NCBI RefSeq assembly: GCF_900090245.1
Contig: NZ_FMDN01000001.1
Coordinates: 98,241-162,240, forward strand
From: Micromonospora halophytica
GTDB lineage: Bacteria; Actinomycetota; Actinomycetes; Mycobacteriales; Micromonosporaceae
Direction of reading: 5' to 3'
DNA length: 64,000 nt
Below the pieces are notes generated by a model that saw only the letters and a program-made list of their open reading frames with translations, had not been told where the DNA came from and did not search any database. A program made the translations under genes and the position numbers. Of this stretch, positions 36,169 to 45,042 are shown piece after piece (positions within the stretch are counted from its first letter, which is position 1; each line of letters opens with the position of its first letter).

Positions 36169-36869
36169 CAGAACAGCGTGATTTCCTCCCCGGCCCGCTC
36201 ACCATCGGGCAACGACACCCGTTCGATCAGCCCGGGCCCGCCGTTGCGGACGTCGCCCACCGCCCGCCCGACCGGCCGGATCTCCAACCCGGCGAGCCAC
36301 CGCGCCGGGGGCGGGGTGAGCAGCGCCACCGGGTCGTCGGCCGGGGCGAGCCAGTCGTCCCAGCGTTCCCGGGGCAGCAGCAGCGGCATCCGGTCGTGCA
36401 CCTCGGCCAACTCACCCACGGCAGCGGTGGTCAGCACGCTGAAGGTGAGCAGCGACTCCCACCGCGACCAGATGCCGGCGAAGGCCAGCACCGAGCCGTC
36501 CCGCGGGGTCATGTAGTAGGGCTGCTTGCCACCGCCGGGGCGGCGGACCCACTCGTACCAGCCGTCGGCGGGGACGAGACAGCGTCGGCGGGCGAACGGG
36601 TCGGCGTACGCCCGGCTGGTGGCGACCGTCTCGGCCCGCGCGTTGATCATGCGGGCGGCGCCGGCCGCCGAGCGGGACCAGTGCGGCACCAGCCCCCACC
36701 GACCCACCGACAGCACCCGGCCCGCCTCGGCGTCCACCCGGACCAGGGGCACCGGGTCGGTCGGGGCGACGTTGTGGTCCGGCCCGAGCCGACCGCCGGT
36801 GTCGTCGTACGACTCGAACAGCGCGCTCAGGTCGCCCGCGCTCCGGGTCGTCGCGTACCTCCCGCACAT
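36168..36869 (-). CDS. SOS-response-associated peptidase / abasic-site crosslinker (YedK/HMCES)
   Basis: Forms a thiazolidine link between its N-terminal Cys and abasic sites in single-stranded DNA, shielding them during replication. The 233-residue protein begins MCGRY, with catalytic Cys2 after Met removal, and carries PTDPVPLVR, MINARAETV, CLVPADGWYEW and VHDRMPLLL. Residue 2 requires the start at ATG 36869; TAGCGT lies exactly 7 bases upstream, so the message is probably leaderless. Confidence 0.93.
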   Translation of the reverse strand: MCGRYATTRSAGDLSALFESYDDTGGRLGPDHNVAPTDPVPLVRVDAEAGRVLSVGRWGLVPHWSRSAAGAARMINARAETVATSRAYADPFARRRCLVPADGWYEWVRRPGGGKQPYYMTPRDGSVLAFAGIWSRWESLLTFSVLTTAAVGELAEVHDRMPLLLPRERWDDWLAPADDPVALLTPPPARWLAGLEIRPVGRAVGDVRNGGPGLIERVSLPDGERAGEEITLF

Positions 36870-36876
36870 GGCGCAC

Positions 36877-36882
36877 ACGCTA
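36877..36882 (-). promoter_or_regulatory. -10 element TAGCGT, leaderless promoter of the YedK gene
   Basis: Minus-strand TAGCGT is followed by 7 bases and ATG 36869, whose position is fixed by the essential Cys2. Confidence 0.6.
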
Positions 36883-36972
36883 ACGCCCCACGCGCCGGTC
36901 GGCTGTCCCGCCAGCCGGGAGCAGCGCCGCCGCCCGGGTCCCACGGGCCGACGGACTTGGCAGAATGTGACC

Positions 36973-38274
36973 GTGGGGAATCTGACCGCGACCCGGCCGC
37001 CGCAGCCGTGGACCGCACCGACCGCCAGCGACCCGGTGTCGGCGACGCTGCGCCTGCCCGGCTCCAAGTCGATGACCGCCCGGGCGCTGGTGCTCAGCGC
37101 GCTGGCCACCGGCCCGTCGACCCTGCACGGGCCGCTGCGGGCGCGGGACACCGAACTCATGGCGGGCGGGCTGCGCGCCATGGGCGCCCACGTTTCGGTC
37201 TCCGACGACGAGCGCTGGCTGATCCGGCCGCACCCGCTCGTCGGCCCGGCCCACGTCGACGTCGGGCTGGCCGGCACGGTGATGCGCTTCGGGCCGCCGG
37301 TCGCCGGCCTGGCCGAGGGACGGGTCACCTTCGACGGCGACCCGCAGGCCCGGGTCCGCCCGCTGGGCCCGCTGATCGACGCGCTGCGCGCCCTCGGCGT
37401 CCGCATCGACGCCCCCGCGACCGGCAGCCTGCCACTGGTGGTGCAGGGCGCCGGTCGGGTCACCGGCGGCGAGGTGGTGATCGACGCCTCGGCCTCCAGC
37501 CAGCTCGTCTCCGGGCTGCTGCTCGCCGGGGCCCGGTTCGACCGGGGCGTGGTGGTCCGCCACGAGGGCCCGCCGGTCCCCTCCGCCCCCCACCTGCGGA
37601 TGACCGTGCAGATGCTGCGTGCGGCCGGGGCGGCGGTCGACGACGGCACGCCGGACGTCTGGGTGGTCGAGCCCGGCCCGCTGACCGGCCGTGGCTGGGA
37701 GATCGAGCCGGACCTCTCCGGCGCGGTGCCGTTCTTCGCCGCCGCGCTGGTCACCGGCGGTGAAGTGACGTTGCAGGGCTGGCCGCGCAGCAGCGCCCAG
37801 CCGGTCGAGCAGCTCCGTTCGCTGCTCCAGCGGATGGGTGGCGAGGTCACCCTGGGCACCGCCGGGCTGACCGTGCGGGGCACCGGCACGGTGCACGGCC
37901 TGACGGCCGACCTCTCCGACGTCAGCGAGCTGACCCCGGCGCTGACCGCGCTGGCCATGCTGGCCGACTCGCCCTCCCGGTTCACCGGGATCGCGCACAT
38001 CCGCGGTCACGAGACAAACCGGATCGCCGCGCTGGCCAGCGAGTTCGCCGCACTCGGCGCGGACCTCACCGAGACCGAGGACGGGCTGGAGATCCGGCCC
38101 CGCCCGCTGCGCGGCGGGACCTTCCGCACGTACGCCGACCACCGGATGGCGCACGCCGCGGCGGTGGCCGGGCTCGCCGTGCCGGGCATCGAGGTGGACG
38201 ACGTGACGTGCACCTCGAAGACCATGCCCGAGTTCCCGGCACTATGGTCGGCGATGGTGACCAACAAGAGCTGA
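36973..38274 (+). CDS. aroA: 3-phosphoshikimate 1-carboxyvinyltransferase (EPSP synthase)
   Basis: Joins phosphoenolpyruvate and shikimate-3-phosphate in aromatic amino-acid synthesis. The 433-residue protein has the two-lobed EPSP fold with LPGSKSMTARALVLSALA (about 32-49), GLAGTVMRF in place of the common GNAGTAMR, DASASSQLVSGLLLA, and C-terminal DHRMAHAAAVAGL. GTG 36973 follows CAGAAT by 6 bases. rsgA starts 19 bases after the stop, an order shared with other actinobacteria. Confidence 0.96.
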   Translation: MGNLTATRPPQPWTAPTASDPVSATLRLPGSKSMTARALVLSALATGPSTLHGPLRARDTELMAGGLRAMGAHVSVSDDERWLIRPHPLVGPAHVDVGLAGTVMRFGPPVAGLAEGRVTFDGDPQARVRPLGPLIDALRALGVRIDAPATGSLPLVVQGAGRVTGGEVVIDASASSQLVSGLLLAGARFDRGVVVRHEGPPVPSAPHLRMTVQMLRAAGAAVDDGTPDVWVVEPGPLTGRGWEIEPDLSGAVPFFAAALVTGGEVTLQGWPRSSAQPVEQLRSLLQRMGGEVTLGTAGLTVRGTGTVHGLTADLSDVSELTPALTALAMLADSPSRFTGIAHIRGHETNRIAALASEFAALGADLTETEDGLEIRPRPLRGGTFRTYADHRMAHAAAVAGLAVPGIEVDDVTCTSKTMPEFPALWSAMVTNKS

Positions 38275-38293
38275 GGCGGAGACGGAGGCGGTC

Positions 38294-39382
38294 CTGGCGA
38301 CCAGACGGCGGGAGTACGACGAGGACGACGTACGGGTCCGGCCCGGGAAGTCCTCGCGTCCACGCACCCGGACCCGGCCCCGACACGCCGACGCGGTCGA
38401 CGGCTTCGTGATCGCCGTCGACCGGGGCCGCTACACCTGCGTGCTGTCCGAGGCCGCTGCCGACGCCCCCGTCGTCACCGCCATGCGGGCGCGTGAGCTG
38501 GGCCGCAAGTCGGTGGTGGTGGGTGACCGGGTGGGCCTGGTCGGGGACACCTCCGGGGCGGCCGGCGCGTTGGCCCGGATCGTCCGGATCGCCGAGCGCC
38601 GCTCGGTGCTGCGGCGCACCGCCGACGACGACGAGACCACCGCCGAGGGGCGGCTGGAACGGGTCGTGGTCGCCAACGCCGACCAGTTGGTCATCGTCAG
38701 CGCGCTGGCCGACCCGCCGCCGCGTACCGGGTTCATCGACCGCTGCCTGGTGGCCGCGTACGACGCGGACATCGAGCCGCTGCTCTGCCTGACCAAGGCG
38801 GATCTGGCCGGGCCGGACCAGGTCGTCGGCTACTACGCCGAACTGGAGCTGCCGTACGTGCTGATCCGGCCGGACTCCGACCTCGACGCGCTGCGGTCGC
38901 TGCTCGCCGGCCGGGTCTCGGTCCTGGTGGGCCACTCCGGGGTGGGCAAGTCGACGCTGGTCAACCGCCTGGTGCCGGACGCGGCGCGGGCGGTCGGCAC
39001 GGTCAGCGCGATCGGCCGGGGCCGGCACACCTCCACCAGCGCGGTGGCGTTGCCGCTGCCCGCTGCCCCGGGGGTCGCGCCGGGTGCGGTCGCGGGCTGG
39101 ATCGTCGACACCCCGGGGGTGCGCAGCTTCGGGCTGGCCCACGTCTCGGCGGAGAGCCTGCTGCACGGCTTCCCCGACCTGGTGGAAGCCACGGTGGACT
39201 GCCCGCCGAACTGCCCGCACACGCCCGACGAGGCCGACTGCGCGCTGGACGCCTGGGTGGCCGCCGGGAAGGCCGACCCGCGCCGGCTGGCGTCGTACCG
39301 CCGGCTGCTGGCCTCCCGGTCCGGCGAGGGCGACGTGCGGGAACCCGAGCGCAACCCGGGCGATCCGCTCGCCGGGTCGTGA
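38294..39382 (+). CDS. rsgA: Ribosome small-subunit-dependent GTPase, apparent CTG start
   Basis: A circularly permuted GTPase that matures the 30S subunit. The 362-residue protein has an OB fold (about 40-115), NADQLVIVSAL, the G4-like CLTKADL, P-loop GHSGVGKST (213-221), DTPGVRSFG and a Cys-rich zinc finger (CPPNCPH, then DCALDAW). The expected N terminus RRREYDEDDVRVRPG is in frame upstream of GTG 38408, but no ATG, GTG or TTG lies between it and an in-frame stop at 38258. CTG 38294, 5 bases after GGAGG, is the only plausible start. Confidence 0.88.
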   Translation: MATRRREYDEDDVRVRPGKSSRPRTRTRPRHADAVDGFVIAVDRGRYTCVLSEAAADAPVVTAMRARELGRKSVVVGDRVGLVGDTSGAAGALARIVRIAERRSVLRRTADDDETTAEGRLERVVVANADQLVIVSALADPPPRTGFIDRCLVAAYDADIEPLLCLTKADLAGPDQVVGYYAELELPYVLIRPDSDLDALRSLLAGRVSVLVGHSGVGKSTLVNRLVPDAARAVGTVSAIGRGRHTSTSAVALPLPAAPGVAPGAVAGWIVDTPGVRSFGLAHVSAESLLHGFPDLVEATVDCPPNCPHTPDEADCALDAWVAAGKADPRRLASYRRLLASRSGEGDVREPERNPGDPLAGS

Positions 39383-39427
39383 CCGGCTCCGCGCGACCCG
39401 GCCGGCGGGTCCGGCCCGGCCCGGCAC

Positions 39428-39433
39428 TACCGT
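39428..39433 (+). promoter_or_regulatory. -10 element TACCGT, leaderless promoter of hisN
   Basis: TACCGT is followed by exactly 7 bases and then ATG 39441. Confidence 0.55.
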
Positions 39434-39440
39434 TCCTCCC

Positions 39441-40259
39441 ATGACCGGGTACGCCGACGACATCGCCCTCGCCCACCGGCTCGCCGACGCCGCCGACGCC
39501 ATCTCGGCGGCCCGGTTCCGCGCGCTCGACCTGCGGGTGGAGGCCAAGCCGGACCTGACCCCCGTCTCGGACGCGGACACCGCGGTCGAGCGGGCGATCC
39601 GCGCGCTGCTGGCCGAGCACCGGCCCGGCGACGGCCTGCTCGGCGAGGAGTACGGCGAGCAGCCCGCCGCCGGGCCGGACGGGCGACGCTGGGTGGTCGA
39701 CCCGATCGACGGGACCAAGAACTTCGTCCGGGGCGTGCCGGTCTGGGCGACCCTGATCGCGCTGTTGGAGGGCGACCGGCCGGTGGTCGGCCTGGTCTCC
39801 GCCCCGGCGCTGGGCCGGCGCTGGTGGGGCGTGGCCGGCGAGGGCGCGTACGCCGGTCCGGACGCCGCCTCTGGCGCGCCGGTCCGGGTCTCCGCGGTGC
39901 AGGACCTCGCCGACGCCAGCTTCTGCTACTCGTCGCTGACCGGCTGGGAGGAGGCGGGTCGGCTGGACGCCGTGCTCCAGCTCATGCGGGACGCCTGGCG
40001 CAGCCGGGCGTACGGCGACTTCTACGGTTACATGCTGCTGGCCGAGGGCGCACTGGACGTCATGGTGGAACCGGAGTTGTCGCTCTGGGACGTTGCCGCG
40101 CTGGTGCCGATCGTCACCGGCGCCGGGGGCATGATGACCACCCTCGACGGCCGCCCCTCCCCTGGCGGGAACAGCTCCGACGAGGTCAGCGCGATCGCCA
40201 CGAACGGTCACCTGCACCCGGACGTCCTCGCCCGGCTGGCTCGGCCGACCGCGCGCTGA
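39441..40259 (+). CDS. hisN: Histidinol-phosphatase, inositol-monophosphatase family
   Basis: A 272-residue Mg-dependent phosphatase. It shows KPDLTPVSDADTAVE (about 34-48), GEEYGE (about 69-74), the metal-binding WVVDPIDGTKNFVRG (about 82-96) and a late SLWDVAALVPIVTGAGG. The HisN-type motif set favours histidinol phosphate over inositol phosphate, though substrate overlap is common in the family. TACCGT lies 7 bases upstream of ATG. Confidence 0.88.
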   Translation: MTGYADDIALAHRLADAADAISAARFRALDLRVEAKPDLTPVSDADTAVERAIRALLAEHRPGDGLLGEEYGEQPAAGPDGRRWVVDPIDGTKNFVRGVPVWATLIALLEGDRPVVGLVSAPALGRRWWGVAGEGAYAGPDAASGAPVRVSAVQDLADASFCYSSLTGWEEAGRLDAVLQLMRDAWRSRAYGDFYGYMLLAEGALDVMVEPELSLWDVAALVPIVTGAGGMMTTLDGRPSPGGNSSDEVSAIATNGHLHPDVLARLARPTAR

Positions 40260-40286
40260 ACCCGGAGCACCCTCTATCCTCGCCAG

Positions 40287-41189
40287 GTGGTGTCCTCCGG
40301 TTGGTGTTTCCTCGCGGCCATGATCGTCGCGTACGGCTTCGCCAACATGCTGCAGTCGGTGGCCGCGGCGCGGACGACGGTGCACCACACATTCGATCCG
40401 GGGCTGCTGCTGCGGCTGGCCGGGCACCGCACCTACCTGATCGGGCTGTGCTGCCAGGTGGCCGGGTTCGTGCTGGCCTTCCTGGCCCGCCGGGACCTGC
40501 CGCTGTTCCTGGTACAGGCGAGTGTCGCCGCAGGTCTCGGGGTCACCGCCGTGCTGGGGGTGGTGGTGCTGAAGTGGCGGCTGCCGGCCGCCGAGGTGGC
40601 GCTGCTGGTGCTCCTCTTCGGCGGGATCACCGCGCTGGTGCTCTCCGCCCAGCCGGCCCCGTCCAAGGGGCTCGGCACCGCCGGCCTGGTCGCCCTGGCG
40701 GTCGCGCTCGGTGGCATCGCCGTGCTCGGGTTCTTCGCGGTACGCCTGCACGGTTCACCGGGCTCGGTGGCGCTCGGTTCGCTGGCCGGGCTGGCCTTCT
40801 CCGCCGCGGCGGTCGCCGCCCGGCCGCTGGCGTCGGCGTCCTCGCCCGAGGCGTTCGTCCGGGACCCGCTGCTCTACCTGCTGATCGCGCACTCGATCGT
40901 GGGGCAGCTGCTGCTCGGGCTGGCCATGCAGCGCGGCTCCACCACCGCCGCCGTCGCCGCGATGGACGCCGCCGGCGCGGTGCCGGCCGCGATCATCGGC
41001 CTGCTGCTGCTCAACGACAAGATCTGGCCGGGGCGGGAGTGGCTGGCCGCCGTCGGCTTCCTGGTCACCCTGGCCGCCGTGATCGGCCTGACCCGGTACG
41101 CCGAACCCCAGCACCATCACGCCGTGGCGGGAGAGCGGGAACGGGCCGTGGTCGGGGCTGCCCGGGGTCGGGCGGTGCCGCCCAGCTGA
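40287..41189 (+). CDS. DMT/EamA-like integral membrane protein
   Basis: A 300-residue protein with about nine to ten hydrophobic helices spread through the first 275 residues, then a polar tail containing HHH. The repeat-like layout resembles drug/metabolite transporters, but no substrate motif is visible. GTG 40287 follows TATCCT by 6 bases; GTG 40290 is an alternative. It starts 27 bases after hisN and ends 9 bases from the convergent glycosyltransferase. Confidence 0.78.
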   Translation: MVSSGWCFLAAMIVAYGFANMLQSVAAARTTVHHTFDPGLLLRLAGHRTYLIGLCCQVAGFVLAFLARRDLPLFLVQASVAAGLGVTAVLGVVVLKWRLPAAEVALLVLLFGGITALVLSAQPAPSKGLGTAGLVALAVALGGIAVLGFFAVRLHGSPGSVALGSLAGLAFSAAAVAARPLASASSPEAFVRDPLLYLLIAHSIVGQLLLGLAMQRGSTTAAVAAMDAAGAVPAAIIGLLLLNDKIWPGREWLAAVGFLVTLAAVIGLTRYAEPQHHHAVAGERERAVVGAARGRAVPPS

Positions 41190-41198
41190 CCGGCGCCC

Positions 41199-42398
41199 TC
41201 AGGCCTCGACCGGCTTGCGCCTGCCCACCACCCGCTCGTAGAGGCGTTCCAGGGCGCTCGCGGTGCGTTCCCAGGTGTAGCTGCACCGGACCCGGTCGAC
41301 CGCCGCGTGCCCGTACGCGAACCGCCCCGCGTTGTCGGCGAGCAGCCGGCGCAGCGTCACCCCCAGGGTCCGGACGTCGCCCGGCGGCACCAGCCGGCCG
41401 GTCACCTCGTCCACCACCGCGTCGGCGATGCCGCCCATCGCGTAGCCGACCACCGGCACGCCGCAGGCCATCGCCTCCAGCGACACCCGCCCGGCGGACG
41501 AGTAGTGCGCGGTGCAGGCCACCACGTCGGCGGAGCGGTACCAGGTCGGCATCTGCTCGTGCGGCACCGCGCCGACCAGTTTGACCTGATCGGCCACCCC
41601 GGTCCGCTCGGCCAGCTCACGCAGCCGGCGGGCCTCGGCGTGGGTGGCGAGCTGTTCGGGCGGCGGACCGCCGGCGATGACCAGTTCGGCGTCGCCGACC
41701 AGCCGCATCGCCCGGATCAGGTCCTCCTGGCCGTGCCCGGGGGACAGTCCGCCGACGGAGAGGATGCGGGCCCGCCGCTCGCGCGGGGCGGCCTCGCCGT
41801 CGGGGTGGAACCGGGTGATGTCCACGCCGGCCGGCACCATCGCCACCGAGGTGCGTTGCACGCCCATCCGGGTCAGCTCGTCGACCTCGTCGTTGCACTG
41901 GGCGACCGCGATGTCCACCACCCGGGTCAGCGCCCGCTCCAGCGGGATCCGCTCACCCGGGCCGTCGTAGCCCTGGCCGAGGTGGCGCAGCTGTTCGACC
42001 CCGAGGGAGTGGAAGGTCTGCACGACCGGGATGTCCGTCTCGCGTACGGCGTGGGCGGCGGCCAGGCCGCCGATCCAGTAGTGCCCGTGCACCACGTCCG
42101 GGGTCCACTCCCCGGCCCAGCGGTCGGCCAGCCAGCGACCGAACTCCGCCACGTATCCGACGAGTTCGGCGGTGGGGGTGGGTCGGGGCGGCCCCACGGG
42201 CACCCGTTCGACGCGGTAGCCGTCCAGCTCGACGATCTCCGGCAGGGCCGGGTCCGCACGGCGCTCGTAGACCCGCACGTCGTGGCCGCGCCCGGCCAGC
42301 TCGGCGGCGACCCGCGCGATGTGCTCGTGGGTGCCGACGGCAGGGCCGTCCGCATGCCGGGTGGGGCCGGCGTGCGCGAAGACGAGGCCGACGCGCAT
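41199..42398 (-). CDS. Glycosyltransferase family 4 (GT-B fold)
   Basis: A 399-residue cytosolic retaining glycosyltransferase. The N-terminal lobe has GTHEHIARVAAELAGRGHDV and DVVHGHYWIGGLAA; the C-terminal nucleotide-sugar lobe has ILSVGGLSPGHGQEDLIRAM, HEQMPTWYRSADVVAC, and the donor-binding SLEAMACGVPVVGYAMGGIADAV. It resembles MshA/SucP-like transferases, but the acceptor is unknown; mycothiol MshA is possible and untested. ATG 42398 has GGAGGTG upstream. Confidence 0.87.
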   Translation of the reverse strand: MRVGLVFAHAGPTRHADGPAVGTHEHIARVAAELAGRGHDVRVYERRADPALPEIVELDGYRVERVPVGPPRPTPTAELVGYVAEFGRWLADRWAGEWTPDVVHGHYWIGGLAAAHAVRETDIPVVQTFHSLGVEQLRHLGQGYDGPGERIPLERALTRVVDIAVAQCNDEVDELTRMGVQRTSVAMVPAGVDITRFHPDGEAAPRERRARILSVGGLSPGHGQEDLIRAMRLVGDAELVIAGGPPPEQLATHAEARRLRELAERTGVADQVKLVGAVPHEQMPTWYRSADVVACTAHYSSAGRVSLEAMACGVPVVGYAMGGIADAVVDEVTGRLVPPGDVRTLGVTLRRLLADNAGRFAYGHAAVDRVRCSYTWERTASALERLYERVVGRRKPVEA

Positions 42399-42596
42399 GG
42401 TGCACCTCCATGCGTACTGCGAGGGATGGGTCCTCCGGTCAGAGGGTCCCATTAACCCGGGCCCGACGAGCCGAAACCTGGCAGATCGGGACCAGTCACT
42501 CCCCTGCCCGACCAGCGCCGCCCCACTGCGCGCACCGGCACGGGATCGGCGGGGTGTGGGCCGCATGACCGGGCCCGGTCGGGGTACCGACGAGGA

Positions 42597-43598
42597 ATGC
42601 CGCTGACCCGCACTCTCGCCGATGCCACCGTGGTGATCACCGGCGCCTCCAGCGGAATCGGCACCGCCACGGCCTACGCGCTCGCCCGCCGGGGTGCCGA
42701 CGTCGTGCTCGCCGCCCGCACCGAGCCCGCCCTCCAGGAGGTCGCCCGTCGCTGCCGCGAACTGGGCGGCCGGGCACTGGTCGTACCCACGGACGTCACG
42801 GACCCGGTGGCGGTGGAGGAGCTCGCCGTCCGCGCGGCGTCCGAGTTCGGCCGGATCGACGCCTGGATCAACAACGCGGCGGTCAGCGCGGTCGGGCTCT
42901 TCGACGAGATCCCGGTGGCGGAGTTCCGCCGGGTGGTCGAGGTGAACCTGCTCGGGACCACGTACGGCACCCGGGCCGCGTTGCCGTGGCTGAGCGCGTC
43001 CGGCGGCGGCGTGCTGGTCAACAACGCCTCGGTGCTGGCCGAGGTGGCGATGCCCTACCAGTCGGCGTACAACGCCACCAAGCACGGCATCCGTGGGCTG
43101 GCCGACACCGTCCGGCAGGAGCTGCGGGTGACCGGGCGGGGCAACATCTCGATCTGCACGGTGCTGCCGGCGACCATCGACACGCCGTTCTTCCGGCACG
43201 CCGGCAACCACACCGGCCGGGAACTGGTCCCGCCGCCGCCGGTCTACCCGCCGGAGGTGGTGGCCGAGACGATCGTCCGACTGCTGCGCCGGCCCCGGCG
43301 CGAGGCGTACGCGGGCGGCGCGGCGCGGCTGGTCGGACTCCAGTGGCGGCTCGCGCCGGCGCTGGCCGAGCGGGTGCTGGGCTGGTACGTCCACCGCACC
43401 CAGTTCGGCCCCGCGCGCGCCCTGGAGAGCAGCGGGAACGTCTTCCGTCCCGACGCGGAGGCGGTCCGCGAGGGCGGCTGGGACGGCCGACGTCGGCAAC
43501 TGGTCCGGATGACCACGGCGTTCGGTCTGGCCGCCGCCGGCACCGCCGTCGGCACGGTGGCCGCGATGGCCCGGCGAGCCCGGTCGGGCCGACGGTGA
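42597..43598 (+). CDS. SDR-family oxidoreductase
   Basis: A 333-residue classical short-chain dehydrogenase: TGASSGIGTATAYAL (15-29) for NAD(P), NNAAVS, and the catalytic Tyr158-x3-Lys162 in QSAYNATK. The extra C-terminal 80 residues include VGLQWRLAPALAERVLGWYVHRTQ and a hydrophobic segment ending VAAMARRARSGRR, so it may associate with the membrane. Substrate unknown. It is divergent from the glycosyltransferase; the nearest Shine-Dalgarno-like GAGGA is only 1 base from ATG. Confidence 0.85.
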   Translation: MPLTRTLADATVVITGASSGIGTATAYALARRGADVVLAARTEPALQEVARRCRELGGRALVVPTDVTDPVAVEELAVRAASEFGRIDAWINNAAVSAVGLFDEIPVAEFRRVVEVNLLGTTYGTRAALPWLSASGGGVLVNNASVLAEVAMPYQSAYNATKHGIRGLADTVRQELRVTGRGNISICTVLPATIDTPFFRHAGNHTGRELVPPPPVYPPEVVAETIVRLLRRPRREAYAGGAARLVGLQWRLAPALAERVLGWYVHRTQFGPARALESSGNVFRPDAEAVREGGWDGRRRQLVRMTTAFGLAAAGTAVGTVAAMARRARSGRR

Positions 43599-43654
43599 CC
43601 CGCCCGGGCCGGCCGGGTGCGCGTCCGTCCGTCGGCATGCACAATGGGACGATC

Positions 43655-44392
43655 ATGCCGACGGACGCGCGTTGCCTGGTGGAGTCGGACGAGTCGTCCG
43701 CGGTCGTGCGGCTGAGTGGCCTGCTGGAGCCGACCGCCGCCGACCGGGTGCGTGACGCCCTCCTGGCCCGGCTCAGCGCCCGACCCGGTCCGATCGTCGT
43801 GGACGTGGGCCGGCTCCGCGCGACGGGTGACACGGCTGTCCGACTGCTCGCCGAGGTGCGTCGTACGGTCGCCGACTGGCCGGCCGCCGATCTGCTCGTG
43901 CTCGACCCGACCGGGGCGGCCACCGGGGCCTCCGGTGACCTGCCGGTCTGCGCCAGCCTCGACGAGGCCACCGCCGCGTTGGCCCGTACGCCGATGGCGG
44001 CCCTGCTCACCGTGGACCTCACCCCCACCGTGGGAGCGGCCCGGCGGGCCCGGGAGCTGGTGGCCGACGGCTGCGCCCGGTGGGGTGTTCCCGAGCTGAC
44101 CGAACCGGCGGCCATCGCGGTGACCGAAATGGTCAACAACGTGGTGGCGCACGCGGGCACCCCGATGACGGTCCTGGTCGCCCCACGGGACAGCTCCCTG
44201 CGCGTCGCGGTCCGCGACCACTCCCGGCGGCAGCCCGCGTACGCCGGGTTGGCCCCGCTCACCTCGACCGGGGGCCGCGGTCTGCTGCTGATCGACACGG
44301 TGGCCCGGCGGTGGGGCAGCACGCTGGTGCCGGACGGCAAGGTCGTCTGGTGCGTCATGTACGCGGAGGACGAAACCGGGAGCCGGGGCTGA
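43655..44392 (+). CDS. STAS-RsbW fusion: anti-sigma antagonist plus anti-sigma kinase
   Basis: A 245-residue protein joining two normally separate partner-switching modules. Residues about 5-105 look like a STAS domain (VVRLSGLLEPTAADRV, GPIVVDVGRLRATGDTAVRLL); residues about 120-240 are a GHKL ATPase with TEPAAIAVTEMVNNVVAHAG, VRDHSRR and STGGRGLLLIDTVARRWG. Usually the kinase phosphorylates a STAS partner and otherwise traps a sigma factor; fusion suggests an intramolecular switch. No sigma gene is adjacent. ATG 43655 is used; an ATG six codons earlier is possible. Confidence 0.8.
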   Translation: MPTDARCLVESDESSAVVRLSGLLEPTAADRVRDALLARLSARPGPIVVDVGRLRATGDTAVRLLAEVRRTVADWPAADLLVLDPTGAATGASGDLPVCASLDEATAALARTPMAALLTVDLTPTVGAARRARELVADGCARWGVPELTEPAAIAVTEMVNNVVAHAGTPMTVLVAPRDSSLRVAVRDHSRRQPAYAGLAPLTSTGGRGLLLIDTVARRWGSTLVPDGKVVWCVMYAEDETGSRG

Positions 44393-44429
44393 TTTTTCCC
44401 CTTTCGTCCTGATTGCGGGCCCCGGGGCC

Positions 44430-44456
44430 GGTTACCCGGGGGGTGGCAGTGGGTAC
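44430..44456 (+). promoter_or_regulatory. SigB/SigF-type promoter of the DUF5709 gene
   Basis: GGTTAC (44430-44435) and GGGTAC (44451-44456): the GTTA core is 16 bases before GGGTA, matching the actinobacterial GTTT-N15/17-GGGTA stress-sigma consensus. ATG follows 9 bases later. Confidence 0.6.
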
Positions 44457-44465
44457 GGATCAGCC

Positions 44466-45038
44466 ATGCGCGACGACGAGTACCCGACCCCCGTGTCCGA
44501 CCCCGAGGCGGAGGGCCTGCCCGACACCGCCGACGACGACTCGACGGCCAACGACGACGTCCTCACCGGCCGGGAGGCGGACGGCCCCAAGCCGGCCCAG
44601 CTGCCCGGTGACCGGACGCCGGTGGCGGTGGACCAGTTCGGGACCACCGCCGACGAGCAGCTCGACGGCGAGTCACTGGACTACAAGCTTCAGCGGGAGC
44701 AGTACGAACGCGCCGCCGACGACCCGCTGGCCGCCCCGGTCGACCCGGCGATCGCCGCCGAGGCGGACAGCGACGAGGCCGCCGCCCAGGCCCAGCTCGA
44801 CGCCGACGTGATCGACCCGGGTCCCACCTCCGACCCGCACTCGCCGGTCTCCGTGTACGACCACGATCAGCTCGGCACCGCCGCCGACCATCAGGTCGGC
44901 CGACTGGTGGAGCCGGACGAGGGGGCGCACACCGACCAGGAGACCGACAACATCGCCTACGACGCGGGCGCGGCCGGCGGCGGCGCGAGCGCGGAGGAGC
45001 TGGCGATCCACGAGACCCGGCCCCCCGAGTCGCACTGA
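44466..45038 (+). CDS. DUF5709 family protein
   Basis: A 190-residue, very acidic, Asp/Glu/Ala-rich soluble protein without membrane segments or cysteines. The C-terminal part VGRLVEPDEGAHTDQETDN followed by AYDAGAAGGGASAEELAIH is the DUF5709 signature. Two related segments, DQFGTTADEQLDG and DQLGTAADHQVG, form an internal repeat. Function is unknown; its SigB-like promoter and hydrophilic composition suggest a general-stress role. It converges with the response regulator gene 4 bases away. Confidence 0.85.
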   Translation: MRDDEYPTPVSDPEAEGLPDTADDDSTANDDVLTGREADGPKPAQLPGDRTPVAVDQFGTTADEQLDGESLDYKLQREQYERAADDPLAAPVDPAIAAEADSDEAAAQAQLDADVIDPGPTSDPHSPVSVYDHDQLGTAADHQVGRLVEPDEGAHTDQETDNIAYDAGAAGGGASAEELAIHETRPPESH

Positions 45039-45042
45039 GTCG

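Noticed and set aside
38408-39382. Short rsgA starting at GTG 38408
   Set aside because: It would drop the conserved basic/acidic N-terminal segment that is in frame behind a good ribosome-binding site and CTG codon.
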